64,000 nucleotides of DNA from Desulfonema magnum (GTDB lineage Bacteria; Desulfobacterota; Desulfobacteria; Desulfobacterales; 4be13). Position 1 is the stretch's first letter. The number at the start of each line of letters is the position of its first letter. Shown one piece after another: positions 17,121 to 27,207 of the stretch. Where the stretch lies: the NCBI RefSeq assembly GCF_017377395.1, contig NZ_CP061800.1, positions 4,547,633-4,611,632 of the forward strand. Direction: 5' to 3'. The position numbers and the translations under genes were made by a program. The notes under the pieces are model-generated. The model did not search any database and was not told the origin of the DNA. It saw only the letters and a list, made by a program, of their open reading frames with translations.

Positions 17121-20100
17121 GTGAATAAATATAATGAAATTATAGGATTATACGACTATTTTCAACCAACGTATGACCTGACGAATGAAGTTGCTGATTA
17201 CTGGAAACAGTTTGTTCCGAATGACAAATTTTTTAGTATCCTCCGCGGTGTTTTGAACTCATTGGAATCACAGCAGGCAAATGAGAAAAAATCGCTTTGG
17301 CTACAAGGAACTTATGGAACAGGTAAAAGCCATGCCACCGCTGTTGTAAAACATCTTCTGTTTGATGAAGCAGATGGACTGGAAGAATTTACTGAAAAGT
17401 TTGAAGACCCACAATTGAAATCCAGGATACTGGGGTTCCGAGATAAATTCCGAGTCTTTCCGGTAGTGATCAAAGGATTGTCGAATGTTACGGACAATCG
17501 GACTTTTGCGCTGGTCATCGAAAGAGCTGTCAAAGATGCCTTAAAGAAGAGTCAGATTCAAATTTCCACCAAAAGTGATTTTGAAAAAATGGTTTATCAG
17601 ATTGAGACAAATCCGGGACATATCAACTGGGAAACCGTCATTCAGCAATATCCGCAAATCAATATGTATGTAAAAAATAAGAAAGCGTTGCTCAAAAAGC
17701 TGAAAGATGGTGATCTGGATACGCTCAGAAATTTAGAAGAGGTCTCTTCTGAAATCGGAATTCATTTTTCTAACGGTAAAATAGACGAATGGTTAACGGA
17801 GGTTACAGATGAATTAAGGTCTCAGAATAAAGCAAATGGTCTGATGATCTATTGGGATGAATTTACCTCTGTTCTTCAGCGATCCAACAGCGGAATGTTG
17901 CTGACCGAACTGCAACATATTGCGGAGCTTTCTGTTAATAAAGGGATTTATCTCTTTATTGTAAGCCATAAAACTTTGCAACAAACGGAGATGAATGTTA
18001 CAAAAGACGATATGGAAAAAGCTTTGGGAAGATTTCAGCTACTTGATTATTCAATGGAACCCATTACCACCTATCATATTGTCGGAGCAGCAATTAAGAA
18101 GAAAGATGAGGAAATATGGAGATCTTTAAGAGACGAAAATACAGCAGTATTGGATAATATGATCCGAAGAATCGTCGGAACCGAGGGCGGTGTCAGGAAT
18201 TATAACCGTCTTAAAGACCTTTTCCCCATTCATCCTTACACTGCTTATCTTTCCACCTTTATTGTGAGAAATATCGGATCAACTGAGCGAAGTATTTTTA
18301 ATTTTCTATATGATGAAGATAGGGGGTTTAAAAAATTCATCAATGAAAATCCGGTAAATAACCATGTGACGCTTCTTACAGCAGATTATCTTTGGGATTT
18401 CTTTATGAACGAATTTGAAAGAGTTGATTACCAAAGATTTTCAACAGTTCTGGATAAATATAACTTATACATAAAGAGTATCGAAAAAGAAAATCACGCT
18501 TACGGTGTCATCTTCAGAGGTGTTCTTTTGCTAAATGTGCTGTATAAGACGGTTAATGTGGCTGAAACCAAAGAAACTTTTCTGGTTGCTCCCAGCATAG
18601 ATAACATTAGAGCCATGTTTTCAGGTACTGAATATGAGAGTGAGACAGATGCGGCGTTGGAATTTTTTGATGCAGAGAAAAAAATTTCCAAAGATCCGGA
18701 TAATCTTTTTCTGGTCATGTCATCAGTTCTTCCGTCTATAGAGGTTAAGAAAGTAAAAACAGAATTAAAAAGCCAATACAATCAGATTGATAAAATTTTA
18801 GGAGATCATACAGAAGAAATCAAAATCGCATTTACGAGTGCTATCCTCCGGGAAACCGAGATGAACATTTTTGATGCTTCTTTGAATCAGCACCTGCTAA
18901 GAAGTAAGCTAAACAAGGCTTTCAAATTTGCTTATTCTCTTCACATTGTTTTGTTAATTGCTCAAAATATTCAGGAGCGAGAACAAATCAAGGAAACAGT
19001 TCTGAACATATCGCAGGATGGTGAGACTGACAATGTTATTTTTATCATTCTTGACGATCTGTTTGACGAAAAGGTTCTTGATAAATTTATCGAATATAAT
19101 GCGCGTGCTGTTGTCGCAGAACGGCGTAATTATAGAGAAGAGCAAGTTTCAAGCCATGATTATGCCAATAAGACATTGGAACAATGGGTTAATGGAATTA
19201 AATCAGGGTATGCGGATTGGTATTTGGGCAGGGATAAAGGAAAAACCCTAATCAGCGATTTCAGCACAATCGTCAATGACAATTTATCCGCGACAATATT
19301 TTATTCAGGGTTAGAAACACTTGCGGAAACAAAGAAGAATAAAAATGTTTGGGATAAAAAATCTTCCAAAGCTTCTGTTGAGCGCTTTCTTTTTGCCAAT
19401 AACAGAGATGCTATGGAAAGCAATACTTCCTCTGCACCATACAAATTTACAAGAGAAGTTATAAAAAGCAATGAGGAGTACATTGTTGATAATCAACTTC
19501 AATTTAATAGAGAAGCTGATACGACTCATCCTCTTGTAGGGATGAACCGTGAAATTGAGGAAGCAATCAAGCAGAAAAATAACTCCAGTGTGTTCAATCT
19601 TGGCGAATCTTTGAAATTTTTAACCAGACCGCCTTTTGGTTTATATCCTAATATGCTTTGTATGGCGACATTAGGTTTTTTAATGAGAAATTATGTGGGC
19701 AAGTTGTATGAGTCTGGAAAGGGAAAGCCTATTGAAAAAGAGGTCATGCGGGATAAAATTCTCAGCATGTTCAAGTATTGGGAAAACGGAAAAGACTCAA
19801 ACAAATTGAAGGTAAGATTAGGGACAAAAGAAGAAGAAATACTTATCAAAGAGTTAGCATTTGTTTTCAGCTTGGAAAATATCGAAAGTCTGAACGACGC
19901 AAAATGGGGAATCAGAAACTGGATAAAGGAATCGAAGTTTCCTTTATGGGTCTTTAAATTATCTGAAAATTCAAATGATGAAATTACTCTGGCGATTGAC
20001 AAGATTACCGGTCTGATTGAGTCACTGGATGAGGAATTTACAGATTCAGATGTAAAGAGCTTGCTGAATATCATTAAACTTGTAGAAATTGATTTGAAAC

Positions 20101-20510
20101 GACTTATTAAAAAAGAAAGAGCTAGAGAACTCTTTGTTTCTTGGCTGCAACGTATTGATAATATTGAAATAGAAAGAGAAGATATTGATAGTGTTATTAA
20201 ATATATTCGGCAACATATGTCGGAAGAGCCCGGAGTTCATTCATGGAAAGAGGATAATGTCAGAGAAAAGGCAAAAGACTGGTTTTTGGAAAAATCAAGA
20301 CCTTTGACACCCCCGCCTCCGCCGCCGCTGCCTCCTTATCCACCTGGAGGTGAAGGTAAGCTACCACTTGGTGAAGTGGGGGAGAGGAAAACTAAGGAAA
20401 CGATGATCAACAAAATAGAAAAATTTGCAGGTGATTGGAAAGAAGTTCTGAGAAAAATAATTGACAAGCATCCTGAATTTATTGATATTTTAGACAGATA
20501 TATGAAATAA
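17121..20510 (+). CDS. brxC: BREX P-loop ATPase BrxC/PglY-type
   Basis: A 1,129-residue ATPase, the large P-loop component of BREX. Walker A is GTYGTGKSHATAV near residue 64 and Walker B is GLMIYWDEFTSVL near 240. The start is GTG 17121 with agagga upstream. It lies 60 bases after brxP and ends 1 base before pglZ. An odd proline-rich stretch (PPPPPPLPPYPPGG, then about 20 polar residues) near residue 1062 (20300-20400) looks like an in-frame insertion of a GC-rich repeat into an AT-rich gene. BrxC homologues cooperate with PglZ and the modification enzyme; the exact role is not settled. Confidence 0.85.
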   Translation: MNKYNEIIGLYDYFQPTYDLTNEVADYWKQFVPNDKFFSILRGVLNSLESQQANEKKSLWLQGTYGTGKSHATAVVKHLLFDEADGLEEFTEKFEDPQLKSRILGFRDKFRVFPVVIKGLSNVTDNRTFALVIERAVKDALKKSQIQISTKSDFEKMVYQIETNPGHINWETVIQQYPQINMYVKNKKALLKKLKDGDLDTLRNLEEVSSEIGIHFSNGKIDEWLTEVTDELRSQNKANGLMIYWDEFTSVLQRSNSGMLLTELQHIAELSVNKGIYLFIVSHKTLQQTEMNVTKDDMEKALGRFQLLDYSMEPITTYHIVGAAIKKKDEEIWRSLRDENTAVLDNMIRRIVGTEGGVRNYNRLKDLFPIHPYTAYLSTFIVRNIGSTERSIFNFLYDEDRGFKKFINENPVNNHVTLLTADYLWDFFMNEFERVDYQRFSTVLDKYNLYIKSIEKENHAYGVIFRGVLLLNVLYKTVNVAETKETFLVAPSIDNIRAMFSGTEYESETDAALEFFDAEKKISKDPDNLFLVMSSVLPSIEVKKVKTELKSQYNQIDKILGDHTEEIKIAFTSAILRETEMNIFDASLNQHLLRSKLNKAFKFAYSLHIVLLIAQNIQEREQIKETVLNISQDGETDNVIFIILDDLFDEKVLDKFIEYNARAVVAERRNYREEQVSSHDYANKTLEQWVNGIKSGYADWYLGRDKGKTLISDFSTIVNDNLSATIFYSGLETLAETKKNKNVWDKKSSKASVERFLFANNRDAMESNTSSAPYKFTREVIKSNEEYIVDNQLQFNREADTTHPLVGMNREIEEAIKQKNNSSVFNLGESLKFLTRPPFGLYPNMLCMATLGFLMRNYVGKLYESGKGKPIEKEVMRDKILSMFKYWENGKDSNKLKVRLGTKEEEILIKELAFVFSLENIESLNDAKWGIRNWIKESKFPLWVFKLSENSNDEITLAIDKITGLIESLDEEFTDSDVKSLLNIIKLVEIDLKRLIKKERARELFVSWLQRIDNIEIEREDIDSVIKYIRQHMSEEPGVHSWKEDNVREKAKDWFLEKSRPLTPPPPPPLPPYPPGGEGKLPLGEVGERKTKETMINKIEKFAGDWKEVLRKIIDKHPEFIDILDRYMK

Positions 20511-20511
20511 C

Positions 20512-22905
20512 ATGATCAAAAATTTCAAATTCATAGAAGAATTATATAGTGAAATTGATAGTGAGAAAAAAGACAAATCTCCCGCCGTTCAAAGATATCC
20601 TATCAGATTGATTTTTTTAAATAGTTTTAATTCATTAAATCTGATAACAGACTATTTCTCTAAACAAGCTGTTGATGTCTTGGAATTAAATAAACTGCTC
20701 CCGCATAATGACGGGTGGCTTACGTCAGATGATATTATTAACAGCATAAAACTTCTGGAAGATGATACTGTTATTGTGCCTTTTTCCGAAATATTACGGT
20801 TTAAAAACACAGCAGAATTTAATACGATCCTAACTGGTTTATTTGAAATAGAAAACAGCGATACAAATCATTCAAAAAAGATAAAGAGAATTTATATTCC
20901 CCTGGTAGGTATGAAGGAAAGGTTTGAAAGAGATTTTTGGAAAACCTTTCACCGCAGGGGTAACTGGGCTCCAATTTGGTATTTAGAGGAACCTTTCAAT
21001 AAAAAAATTAAGATTTATCAGATTTCTTTTGAAGCAGATTTATTATGTAATTTCAAAACGATAAACAATACATTGGGCTGGCTGGATTTATGGAAACAAA
21101 ATGATCTTGAGGTTGTCATCTGTAAGTCAGGAACTTTGAGATATCTATACAAAGACTTTCTTCCCGACATGATGTTCTTCCCGGAGGAAATAAGCACTCC
21201 TGAAGATTACTTGGAAAAAATTATTGGTCTGAAAATACCAATTGAATATAAAAAATCAGACTCACCTTTTTGGGAAAGCCTGATAAATGAGATAAGCAGA
21301 AAAAATGATAATCCCTTGTCTTTGACTTTTGAAAACTTTATTCATCAGCACTTTAATGTAAACGACTTCGGGGCAACTTCCAAAAGCGACCTCCTGATGT
21401 ACAGGTTTCAACACAGAGACAAATACAGCCGATGGCTTTTAAAACAATGGTTCATCAATCAGGATGATTTAAAAGACAGTTATCTTTTCAATATAATGTC
21501 CGACCTGAAACTTTACTCAGACGATGAATTCATAGAAAAAATCTGGCTAAAAATATTCGATGTCTCCATACCTGTTCCGAAAGATATTTTAAGTGAAAGA
21601 AAGTCCTATCTGAATATAATCCATAAAGACTACAAAATTTCTTTTCATCAAATCGAAGGCAAACTCCGAGATAAACTTAATCAGCTATCTGATAATTCCA
21701 TAGAAATTCAGGCAGATTATTTGACCAATATCACATTTGTCGAAAGAAAATATCTGATTGAATCCTTCAAAAATAGTGCTGAAGCAGATCGAAGTAAATA
21801 CAGAGAAGCTATCAGAACGATCTATCCCGAACTTTTTTATTATTTAAGATGGGAGAATGTCACACTAAATAGCGAAGTCTCAGACAACCGGATAAAAGAA
21901 TATTTTCAGGAATACAATCTTTCAAAGGTATTGGATCAGAAATCTGATAAGCTGACAAATATTCTTAATGAAATAAACAAAAATGCGGAAACTTTTTATA
22001 AGTGGTATTATGAAGTAGAAAATTACCCTGAATTTAAAGATGGTTACATCGTTTGGATTGACGGCTTGGGTGCGGAGTGGCTTGCTCTCACTGAATATTT
22101 GATAAATACCTATGGCAGAAAAAGAAATAAAATTGTAAAAAAGAGGTGCATAAAAAAAGTAAATTTGCCAAGCATAACAGAATGTAACTATTTTGATAAT
22201 GCGGTTCGTATTTTAGAATTAGACAAATATATTCATAACGAGAATCCATATAAGCATCCTGATGATTTGATAAAACAGATTGAATTAATAGAGAATATCG
22301 TCAGAAAAGAGATTATTGAGACGCATCACGATAAAATTATCGTTGTTTCCGATCACGGCTTTACATTTCTTGCTCAAAAAAAGTTTGGAAATCATAAAAA
22401 ATATGACTTCTCCGAATCTAATCATGAAGGAAGATGTATGTGGACGGAGGAGAATTATCAAAACGAGTCGGAATTTATACTGCATAAAATTGACAGCGGA
22501 AAATGTAAAGAAAAAAAAGCGTTAATTGCTTTAAAACATACATCATTACATAATACACCCTATCGGGAGGTACACGGCGGAGCTACACCTGAAGAAGTTC
22601 TGGTTCCCTGTTTTGTTATTTCAAAAATTGACGACAGTATTATATATGAAATAAAATTATTGACTAAAGAACTTTCCACGAAAAATCCGATTATGGATAT
22701 TTTAATAAAACCGCAGCCTTCCACTCCGCCTGTTTTAACTTTTAAAGGCAGCTTTATAAAATTAAAACAGAAAGACGAAAAATGGCGGGCATCGTTAAAG
22801 GGCTTTAAACCTGGAAATTACCAATTTAAACTAAATGTTCAGGAACAAAAATTTGAGATGGAAGTAAGTATAGAAGGTGGTATGAAAGAGAAGGAACTGT
22901 TTTGA
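20512..22905 (+). CDS. pglZ: BREX alkaline-phosphatase-fold protein PglZ
   Basis: A 797-residue protein, the marker protein of all BREX systems. The phosphatase-superfamily core in the C-terminal half shows YIVWIDGLGAEW near residue 512, KIIVVSDHGFTF near 610 with the metal-binding DHG, and the conserved end motif HGGATPEEVLVPC near 688. The N-terminal 400 residues are the usual poorly conserved helical region. It begins one base after the brxC stop, and its own TGA overlaps the brxL ATG (TGATG), so the operon is translationally coupled. Confidence 0.9.
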   Translation: MIKNFKFIEELYSEIDSEKKDKSPAVQRYPIRLIFLNSFNSLNLITDYFSKQAVDVLELNKLLPHNDGWLTSDDIINSIKLLEDDTVIVPFSEILRFKNTAEFNTILTGLFEIENSDTNHSKKIKRIYIPLVGMKERFERDFWKTFHRRGNWAPIWYLEEPFNKKIKIYQISFEADLLCNFKTINNTLGWLDLWKQNDLEVVICKSGTLRYLYKDFLPDMMFFPEEISTPEDYLEKIIGLKIPIEYKKSDSPFWESLINEISRKNDNPLSLTFENFIHQHFNVNDFGATSKSDLLMYRFQHRDKYSRWLLKQWFINQDDLKDSYLFNIMSDLKLYSDDEFIEKIWLKIFDVSIPVPKDILSERKSYLNIIHKDYKISFHQIEGKLRDKLNQLSDNSIEIQADYLTNITFVERKYLIESFKNSAEADRSKYREAIRTIYPELFYYLRWENVTLNSEVSDNRIKEYFQEYNLSKVLDQKSDKLTNILNEINKNAETFYKWYYEVENYPEFKDGYIVWIDGLGAEWLALTEYLINTYGRKRNKIVKKRCIKKVNLPSITECNYFDNAVRILELDKYIHNENPYKHPDDLIKQIELIENIVRKEIIETHHDKIIVVSDHGFTFLAQKKFGNHKKYDFSESNHEGRCMWTEENYQNESEFILHKIDSGKCKEKKALIALKHTSLHNTPYREVHGGATPEEVLVPCFVISKIDDSIIYEIKLLTKELSTKNPIMDILIKPQPSTPPVLTFKGSFIKLKQKDEKWRASLKGFKPGNYQFKLNVQEQKFEMEVSIEGGMKEKELF

Positions 22906-24332
22906 TGAATCCCTTAGATGAAAAAATTAGAAATTCGTTTCCAGACGAATCTGTATATAAAATTCCAAAGCGATATAGTGTCTTTTCCGGTAAAAGCTTA
23001 CCTTCTTTCATCAAAGATTGGCTGATTCGTAAGTTTACCGACGAAGACGGCGAACTGGATTCATACGGATTGTTAAGATTTTTGGAAGAACATATACCGC
23101 ATAAGAACAGTGACATAAAAAACAGGATAAGGACCCATGGAGAACAAGTTACCATACTGACAAGGTTTATCGTAGAAACAGATATACAAAAAAATGTACT
23201 CAGGTTTTCAATTCCTGATCTTGGAATAAAAACAAATGAGGGCAAGATACCGGATCGTTTGGCAAAAAAATATAATGAACTCAGAGACGGTGAAATGTGG
23301 GGTGTCATTTCATTAATCTATATCCCGCCGGAAGGTAAAGAAAAGGGGTGTATTGAACTTACGGACTTTAAGCCTTTCAAGCCTTATGAAGTTGACATTG
23401 AATATTTTAAAAATGCAAGAAAAGAGTTTTCCCTTGAAGAATGGATTGATGTATTAATACGCTCAATGGAGTACAATCCGGAAGGTTTTGCAAATCTGAC
23501 CCAAAAAATTTTATTTATCAGCCGCTTATTGATTTTTGTCGAGCCGAATCTGAATATCATTGAGCTTGCCCCCAAAGGAACTGGAAAGTCTTATATCTTT
23601 GGGAATATAAGCAAATACGGCTGGCTGATTAGTGGCGGAACAGTAACAAGAGCGAAACTCCTTTATGATATTTCCAAAAATTCAATGGGAATCATCACCC
23701 ATTATGATTTTGTTTCCATGGATGAGATTGAAACCATTAAGTTTGCTGATGAGAACGAATTACAGGGAGCCTTAAAAAATTATTTGGAATCCGGAGTTTT
23801 CACAGTGGCAAAAGTGAGAGGGACATCTTCTGCCGGTTTAATGTTGCTGGGAAATATTCCGTTATCAAGTGCCAATCAGCCCATCCATAATAAATACTTT
23901 TCAGGTCTGCCGCTTTTCTTCCGATCTTCCGCTTTAATGGACAGATTTCATGGTTTTATAGAAGGATGGAAATTACAGCGGGTTAATGAAAATCTTAAAG
24001 TCAGAGGCTATACGCTAAATGTCGAATACTTCTCTGAGATATTACATATGTTGAGAGAAATTCCGAATTATTCGTACATTATCGGAGAATTGTTAAATAT
24101 TCCCACAAATGCGGATACAAGAGACACAACTGCTATCAAAAAACTCTCATCAGCTTATTTAAAAATATTTTTTCCGCATGTAGAAAAACCGGAAGACATA
24201 AGCAAACATGATTTTAATGATTTCTGCCTTAAACCGGCCCTTGAAAAACGAGCGATTATCAGAAAGCAACTCGCCCTTATTGACAGTGAATTTCATGAGG
24301 ATTTACCCGATATCAACGTCAGAGATCGTTGA
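22905..24332 (+). CDS. brxL: BREX Lon-like ATPase BrxL (short form)
   Basis: A 475-residue AAA+ protein starting at ATG 22905, which overlaps the pglZ stop. Walker A is APKGTGKSYIFGN near residue 222 and Walker B DFVSMDEIETI near 270, followed by GNIPLSSANQP. The length agrees with the roughly 470-residue BrxL subfamily (TIGR02688-like) rather than the 670-residue form that carries a full Lon-like protease domain, so it is not judged truncated. BrxL of other BREX types forms DNA-binding ring assemblies. It is the last gene of the four-gene operon; no clear terminator was found after it. Confidence 0.88.
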   Translation: MNPLDEKIRNSFPDESVYKIPKRYSVFSGKSLPSFIKDWLIRKFTDEDGELDSYGLLRFLEEHIPHKNSDIKNRIRTHGEQVTILTRFIVETDIQKNVLRFSIPDLGIKTNEGKIPDRLAKKYNELRDGEMWGVISLIYIPPEGKEKGCIELTDFKPFKPYEVDIEYFKNARKEFSLEEWIDVLIRSMEYNPEGFANLTQKILFISRLLIFVEPNLNIIELAPKGTGKSYIFGNISKYGWLISGGTVTRAKLLYDISKNSMGIITHYDFVSMDEIETIKFADENELQGALKNYLESGVFTVAKVRGTSSAGLMLLGNIPLSSANQPIHNKYFSGLPLFFRSSALMDRFHGFIEGWKLQRVNENLKVRGYTLNVEYFSEILHMLREIPNYSYIIGELLNIPTNADTRDTTAIKKLSSAYLKIFFPHVEKPEDISKHDFNDFCLKPALEKRAIIRKQLALIDSEFHEDLPDINVRDR

Positions 24333-24580
24333 TTCGGCTTTAGCAATTCAGAGAACAACAGAATCAAAAAGCGGAAAACAGATAAGTTCATTTCGCTTAT
24401 AGGCTTTATCGGAAATTAACAATATCCCGGAAATCTCCCTCTGAGGGGAGTCAGGAGGATGTTTTCCGAAGAGCCGGAGCATGAAATTTCATAAAAAAGC
24501 CCCTCTGCTGCCCATCCCATAAGAAAATTTTTTCCGTAAGTTTTAATTTCCAATAAATTTTATATAACAGGTTGTCATTC

Positions 24581-25090
24581 ATGGATAAAAATATTGTAAA
24601 GGAAAAATTCAGCAAAATTACTCTGTGGAAAAGGAGCGGAGAAAGGGCTCCGCATAAGCCATTATTGATTCTTTATGCACTTGGTCGCCTGCTTTGGGAT
24701 AAAGAACGATTAATTCCGTATGAAGATATAGATAACGAGGTTGTTAAATTACTAAGAGATTTCGGACCTGATCGGGCATCATACCGCCCGGAGTATCCTT
24801 TTTGGCGATTGCAGAAAGATCAGATTTGGGAAGTGGTAAATGCGGAGAATATTGAATTGACAAAAAGCGGTGATCCGAAGAAAAGCGATCTTATCGGTAG
24901 TCATGTAAAAGGCGGCTTTTCAGAAGTCATTTTTCAAGAGTTACAAAAAGACTATCAGCTTTTTCAAGATATTATTCAGGAGCTTTTATATGCAAATTTT
25001 TCTGAAACTGTTCATGAAAATATTTTGCAATCTGTAGGAATTGATATTGATCAACCATTTGTTAATGATAAAAAAACAGAAACCATATAA
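24581..25090 (+). CDS. DNA sulfur-binding-domain protein lacking its HNH nuclease
   Basis: A 169-residue protein starting at ATG 24581 (MDKNIVKEKFSKITLWK). It contains the hallmark WKRSGERAPHKPLLILYALG and YRPEYPFWRLQKDQIWEV of the ScoMcrA-type sulfur-binding domain, which recognises phosphorothioated DNA. In homologues the linker around HENILQSVGIDI leads into an HNH nuclease; here the gene stops 18 residues later, at the start of a hicB remnant, so the nuclease has been lost. It sits 249 bases after brxL with its own AT-rich leader. Its position behind a DndC-like BREX is suggestive. It may serve only as a binding protein, or be a dead gene. Confidence 0.75.
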   Translation: MDKNIVKEKFSKITLWKRSGERAPHKPLLILYALGRLLWDKERLIPYEDIDNEVVKLLRDFGPDRASYRPEYPFWRLQKDQIWEVVNAENIELTKSGDPKKSDLIGSHVKGGFSEVIFQELQKDYQLFQDIIQELLYANFSETVHENILQSVGIDIDQPFVNDKKTETI

Positions 25091-25219
25091 AAGATTACCA
25101 TATCAATATATTTTACAGTGAGGAGGAACATGACCGCCTCGTTTACGGAAGCATTCCCGAAGCATCGGATACCGAACTGTTCGGACAGCATGGGAATGGG
25201 AAGAACAGGAAAAAAATTT
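25087..25219 (+). pseudogene. hicB antitoxin, 5' remnant
   Basis: A frame starting at ATA 25087 (possibly a decayed ATG) reads IKDYHINIFYSEEEHDR. This is the typical N-terminal strand of HicB antitoxins (..YHINxFYSEED..). It then departs into unrelated codons and stops at 25219. A matching HicB C-terminal part lies 2 kb downstream at 27204, beyond the AAA/PIN cassette. Confidence 0.45.
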
Positions 25220-25235
25220 AACAGAGGGAGGTGCC

Positions 25236-26390
25236 ATGTACGAATCCGAAAAAGAATACAACGTCGGATATGATCGTTTCAAACTGAAAGATAATCCGTT
25301 TCGGCCGGCATTGCCGCTCAGTCCTGAAGACATCATCTGGCTCGGAACGGACAGACTGAAAACTCAGATTGAAAAAAGAATTATGCTCGCAATGCGAACC
25401 TCGTCTTCCCGGGTGATACTCAATTGGGGAGATTATGGCAACGGAAAAACATATACGGCCGCTTATTATTCCAGAACCCGGCGGCTGAAGGAATTATCTG
25501 ACAAACTTTCAGTCTCTCCTGCCAAAAGCATAAAAGTCTGTCTGCCGAGAACATCCAAAAACATTGTTCAGGCCTTCTGGAGAGCTTTGTTAGGCCAAAT
25601 CCGGTTTGATGATATTATATCGGGTTTTAAGCAGCTTAAAAAAATATTCAAAGATGATTTTGACAAGATTGTTGCCGCAAATTCAGATGACAATCTGATT
25701 GGGCAGCTTTTTATCACAGTGGCGAATGAGAGTGAGTCCCAAAAAACAGATGACATAAAAAATTATTTTTACAGCGACAAAACAGAGACAATGCTCAAAC
25801 AATCTGATGTGCCCCCGGGCATATCAGATGACGAACAGGTGGTCAACCTGATCAGTACAATCTTTAATTGCCTGACCTATAAAAAGAAAATTTATTCGGC
25901 AATACTGCTTTGGATTGATGAATTTGAAAACATTGACACGGTCAGAAAATCAGATGCTGACCGGTTTGCCGCTTTTTTAAAACAACTCACTGACAAGTCT
26001 CCGAACAACTTAAATATCTTCCTGAATTTCACACCGAAAAAATTCTTAGCTCTGGAAGATTTATCTGTTTATTTAGGCGAAGCTCTGCTGAACAGAGCAA
26101 AATTGAAAATCCGTTTTGATGCCCCCTCTGCTGATGAGGCAGCAGATTATCTCAGGGCATTGTTAAATCATCCCAGTTACCGAACAGAGGAGAAGCCTGA
26201 AAATAAATTCTGTCCTTTTTCAGAGGAGCTTGTAACATACATTTTACAACATATCGGCAGACTTTCCATAAGAAAAATAAATGAGGTTTTTTCAATTATT
26301 TTGGAAATGGCGCTGATCGAAGAGACAAAAGAGATAACCATTGATTTTGTCGAAACCATAAAAGAAGAAATTATTTCATGGGAAGATTAA
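25236..26390 (+). CDS. AAA ATPase of an AAA-PIN gene pair
   Basis: A 384-residue P-loop ATPase. After an N-terminal segment of the form FKLKDNPFRPALPL, which recalls ExeA/TniB/Orc-like ATPases, come Walker A NWGDYGNGKTYTAAYY near residue 66, Walker B ILLWIDEFENI near 224, a sensor-like NIFLNFTPKK near 265, and a C-terminal winged-helix-like end (GRLSIRKINEVFSIILEMAL). It has a very strong site, gaggtgcc before ATG 25236. The PIN gene starts 2 bases after its stop. I do not recognise a named system. By analogy the ATPase would sense or remodel a nucleic acid and control the nuclease; that is inference. Confidence 0.75.
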   Translation: MYESEKEYNVGYDRFKLKDNPFRPALPLSPEDIIWLGTDRLKTQIEKRIMLAMRTSSSRVILNWGDYGNGKTYTAAYYSRTRRLKELSDKLSVSPAKSIKVCLPRTSKNIVQAFWRALLGQIRFDDIISGFKQLKKIFKDDFDKIVAANSDDNLIGQLFITVANESESQKTDDIKNYFYSDKTETMLKQSDVPPGISDDEQVVNLISTIFNCLTYKKKIYSAILLWIDEFENIDTVRKSDADRFAAFLKQLTDKSPNNLNIFLNFTPKKFLALEDLSVYLGEALLNRAKLKIRFDAPSADEAADYLRALLNHPSYRTEEKPENKFCPFSEELVTYILQHIGRLSIRKINEVFSIILEMALIEETKEITIDFVETIKEEIISWED

Positions 26391-26391
26391 A

Positions 26392-27207
26392 TTGATAGCC
26401 GTGATTGATGCCTGTACAATTTTGAACTTGCTGCAAATATTTTTGGATGAAAAGTATATTGGTTATCTTGAGTCCGTGTTTCAAAACGTCTTTATCTCAC
26501 CAAAGGTTTTTGATGAAATAAATGAAAACAAGTATAAAAATTTATCGGATGAAAATGCCATATCAGATATTGATACGATAATATACAGTAAAATCCACAA
26601 GTTTGTAACAAATGAGGATACTGAGGAATGTTGTGAAATAGTAAAAAATGCCACAGGTTATTTTAAAAAAAACGGAGAATTCTATTCTGTCGCATTGGCC
26701 CTCTGTTTAAGTCGTATGGAAGGAAACGATTTTAATGAAAAAATTCTCAAGGTTCATTTTGTTACTGACGATGACGGCGCAAAAGAGGATTTTTCATATT
26801 TTTTCAAAATCAGTCAGATCGGACAGATTCTTGATTCCATTGATATTGTTACTCTTTTTTATTTAAAGGGACATATTGCAAAAAAAGAGCTTTCTGATTT
26901 TTGTATCTCCTTAAAATCACTTTATAACAGAAAGATGGCAATTCTGGTCAGAGAGACTGAGCGAATTCGGGGCAGGCAGGAGGAAAGCATACTTCGGCAT
27001 TTCCTGTCCGAAATTTTGGAACTGCTTAACACAGGTGAAACTGAAGAATTGAAAAAGATAAAAACGCATCGGAATTTTACAAGGGTTAAGCGAAAAGAGA
27101 AGAAATTTAACAAATTGTTTGAAGAATTTCTGAAATCTGATATCGGGCAGAAAATTGAACAGATTGAGAAACGACGGAAAAATATTGAGTATATTTGGAA
27201 AATATGA
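26392..27207 (+). CDS. PIN-like nuclease of an AAA-PIN gene pair
   Basis: A 271-residue protein from a TTG start at 26392. The N-terminal 150 residues carry the PIN pattern: D6 in AVIDACTIL, FISPKVFDEIN with E42, GEFYSVALALCLSR, and FVTDDDGAKED with clustered aspartates. PIN domains are Mg-dependent ribonucleases. The last 110 residues are a lysine- and glutamate-rich helical tail (EQIEKRRKNIEYIWK) that could bind nucleic acid or the ATPase. It is much longer than VapC toxins (about 130 residues) and has no antitoxin beside it. Its partner is the AAA ATPase 2 bases upstream. Confidence 0.75.
   Translation: MIAVIDACTILNLLQIFLDEKYIGYLESVFQNVFISPKVFDEINENKYKNLSDENAISDIDTIIYSKIHKFVTNEDTEECCEIVKNATGYFKKNGEFYSVALALCLSRMEGNDFNEKILKVHFVTDDDGAKEDFSYFFKISQIGQILDSIDIVTLFYLKGHIAKKELSDFCISLKSLYNRKMAILVRETERIRGRQEESILRHFLSEILELLNTGETEELKKIKTHRNFTRVKRKEKKFNKLFEEFLKSDIGQKIEQIEKRRKNIEYIWKI

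Noticed and set aside
22905..24332. BrxL judged truncated because it lacks the C-terminal Lon-like protease part
   Set aside because: A short BrxL form of about 470 residues is normal for one subfamily, so the length alone is no sign of damage.
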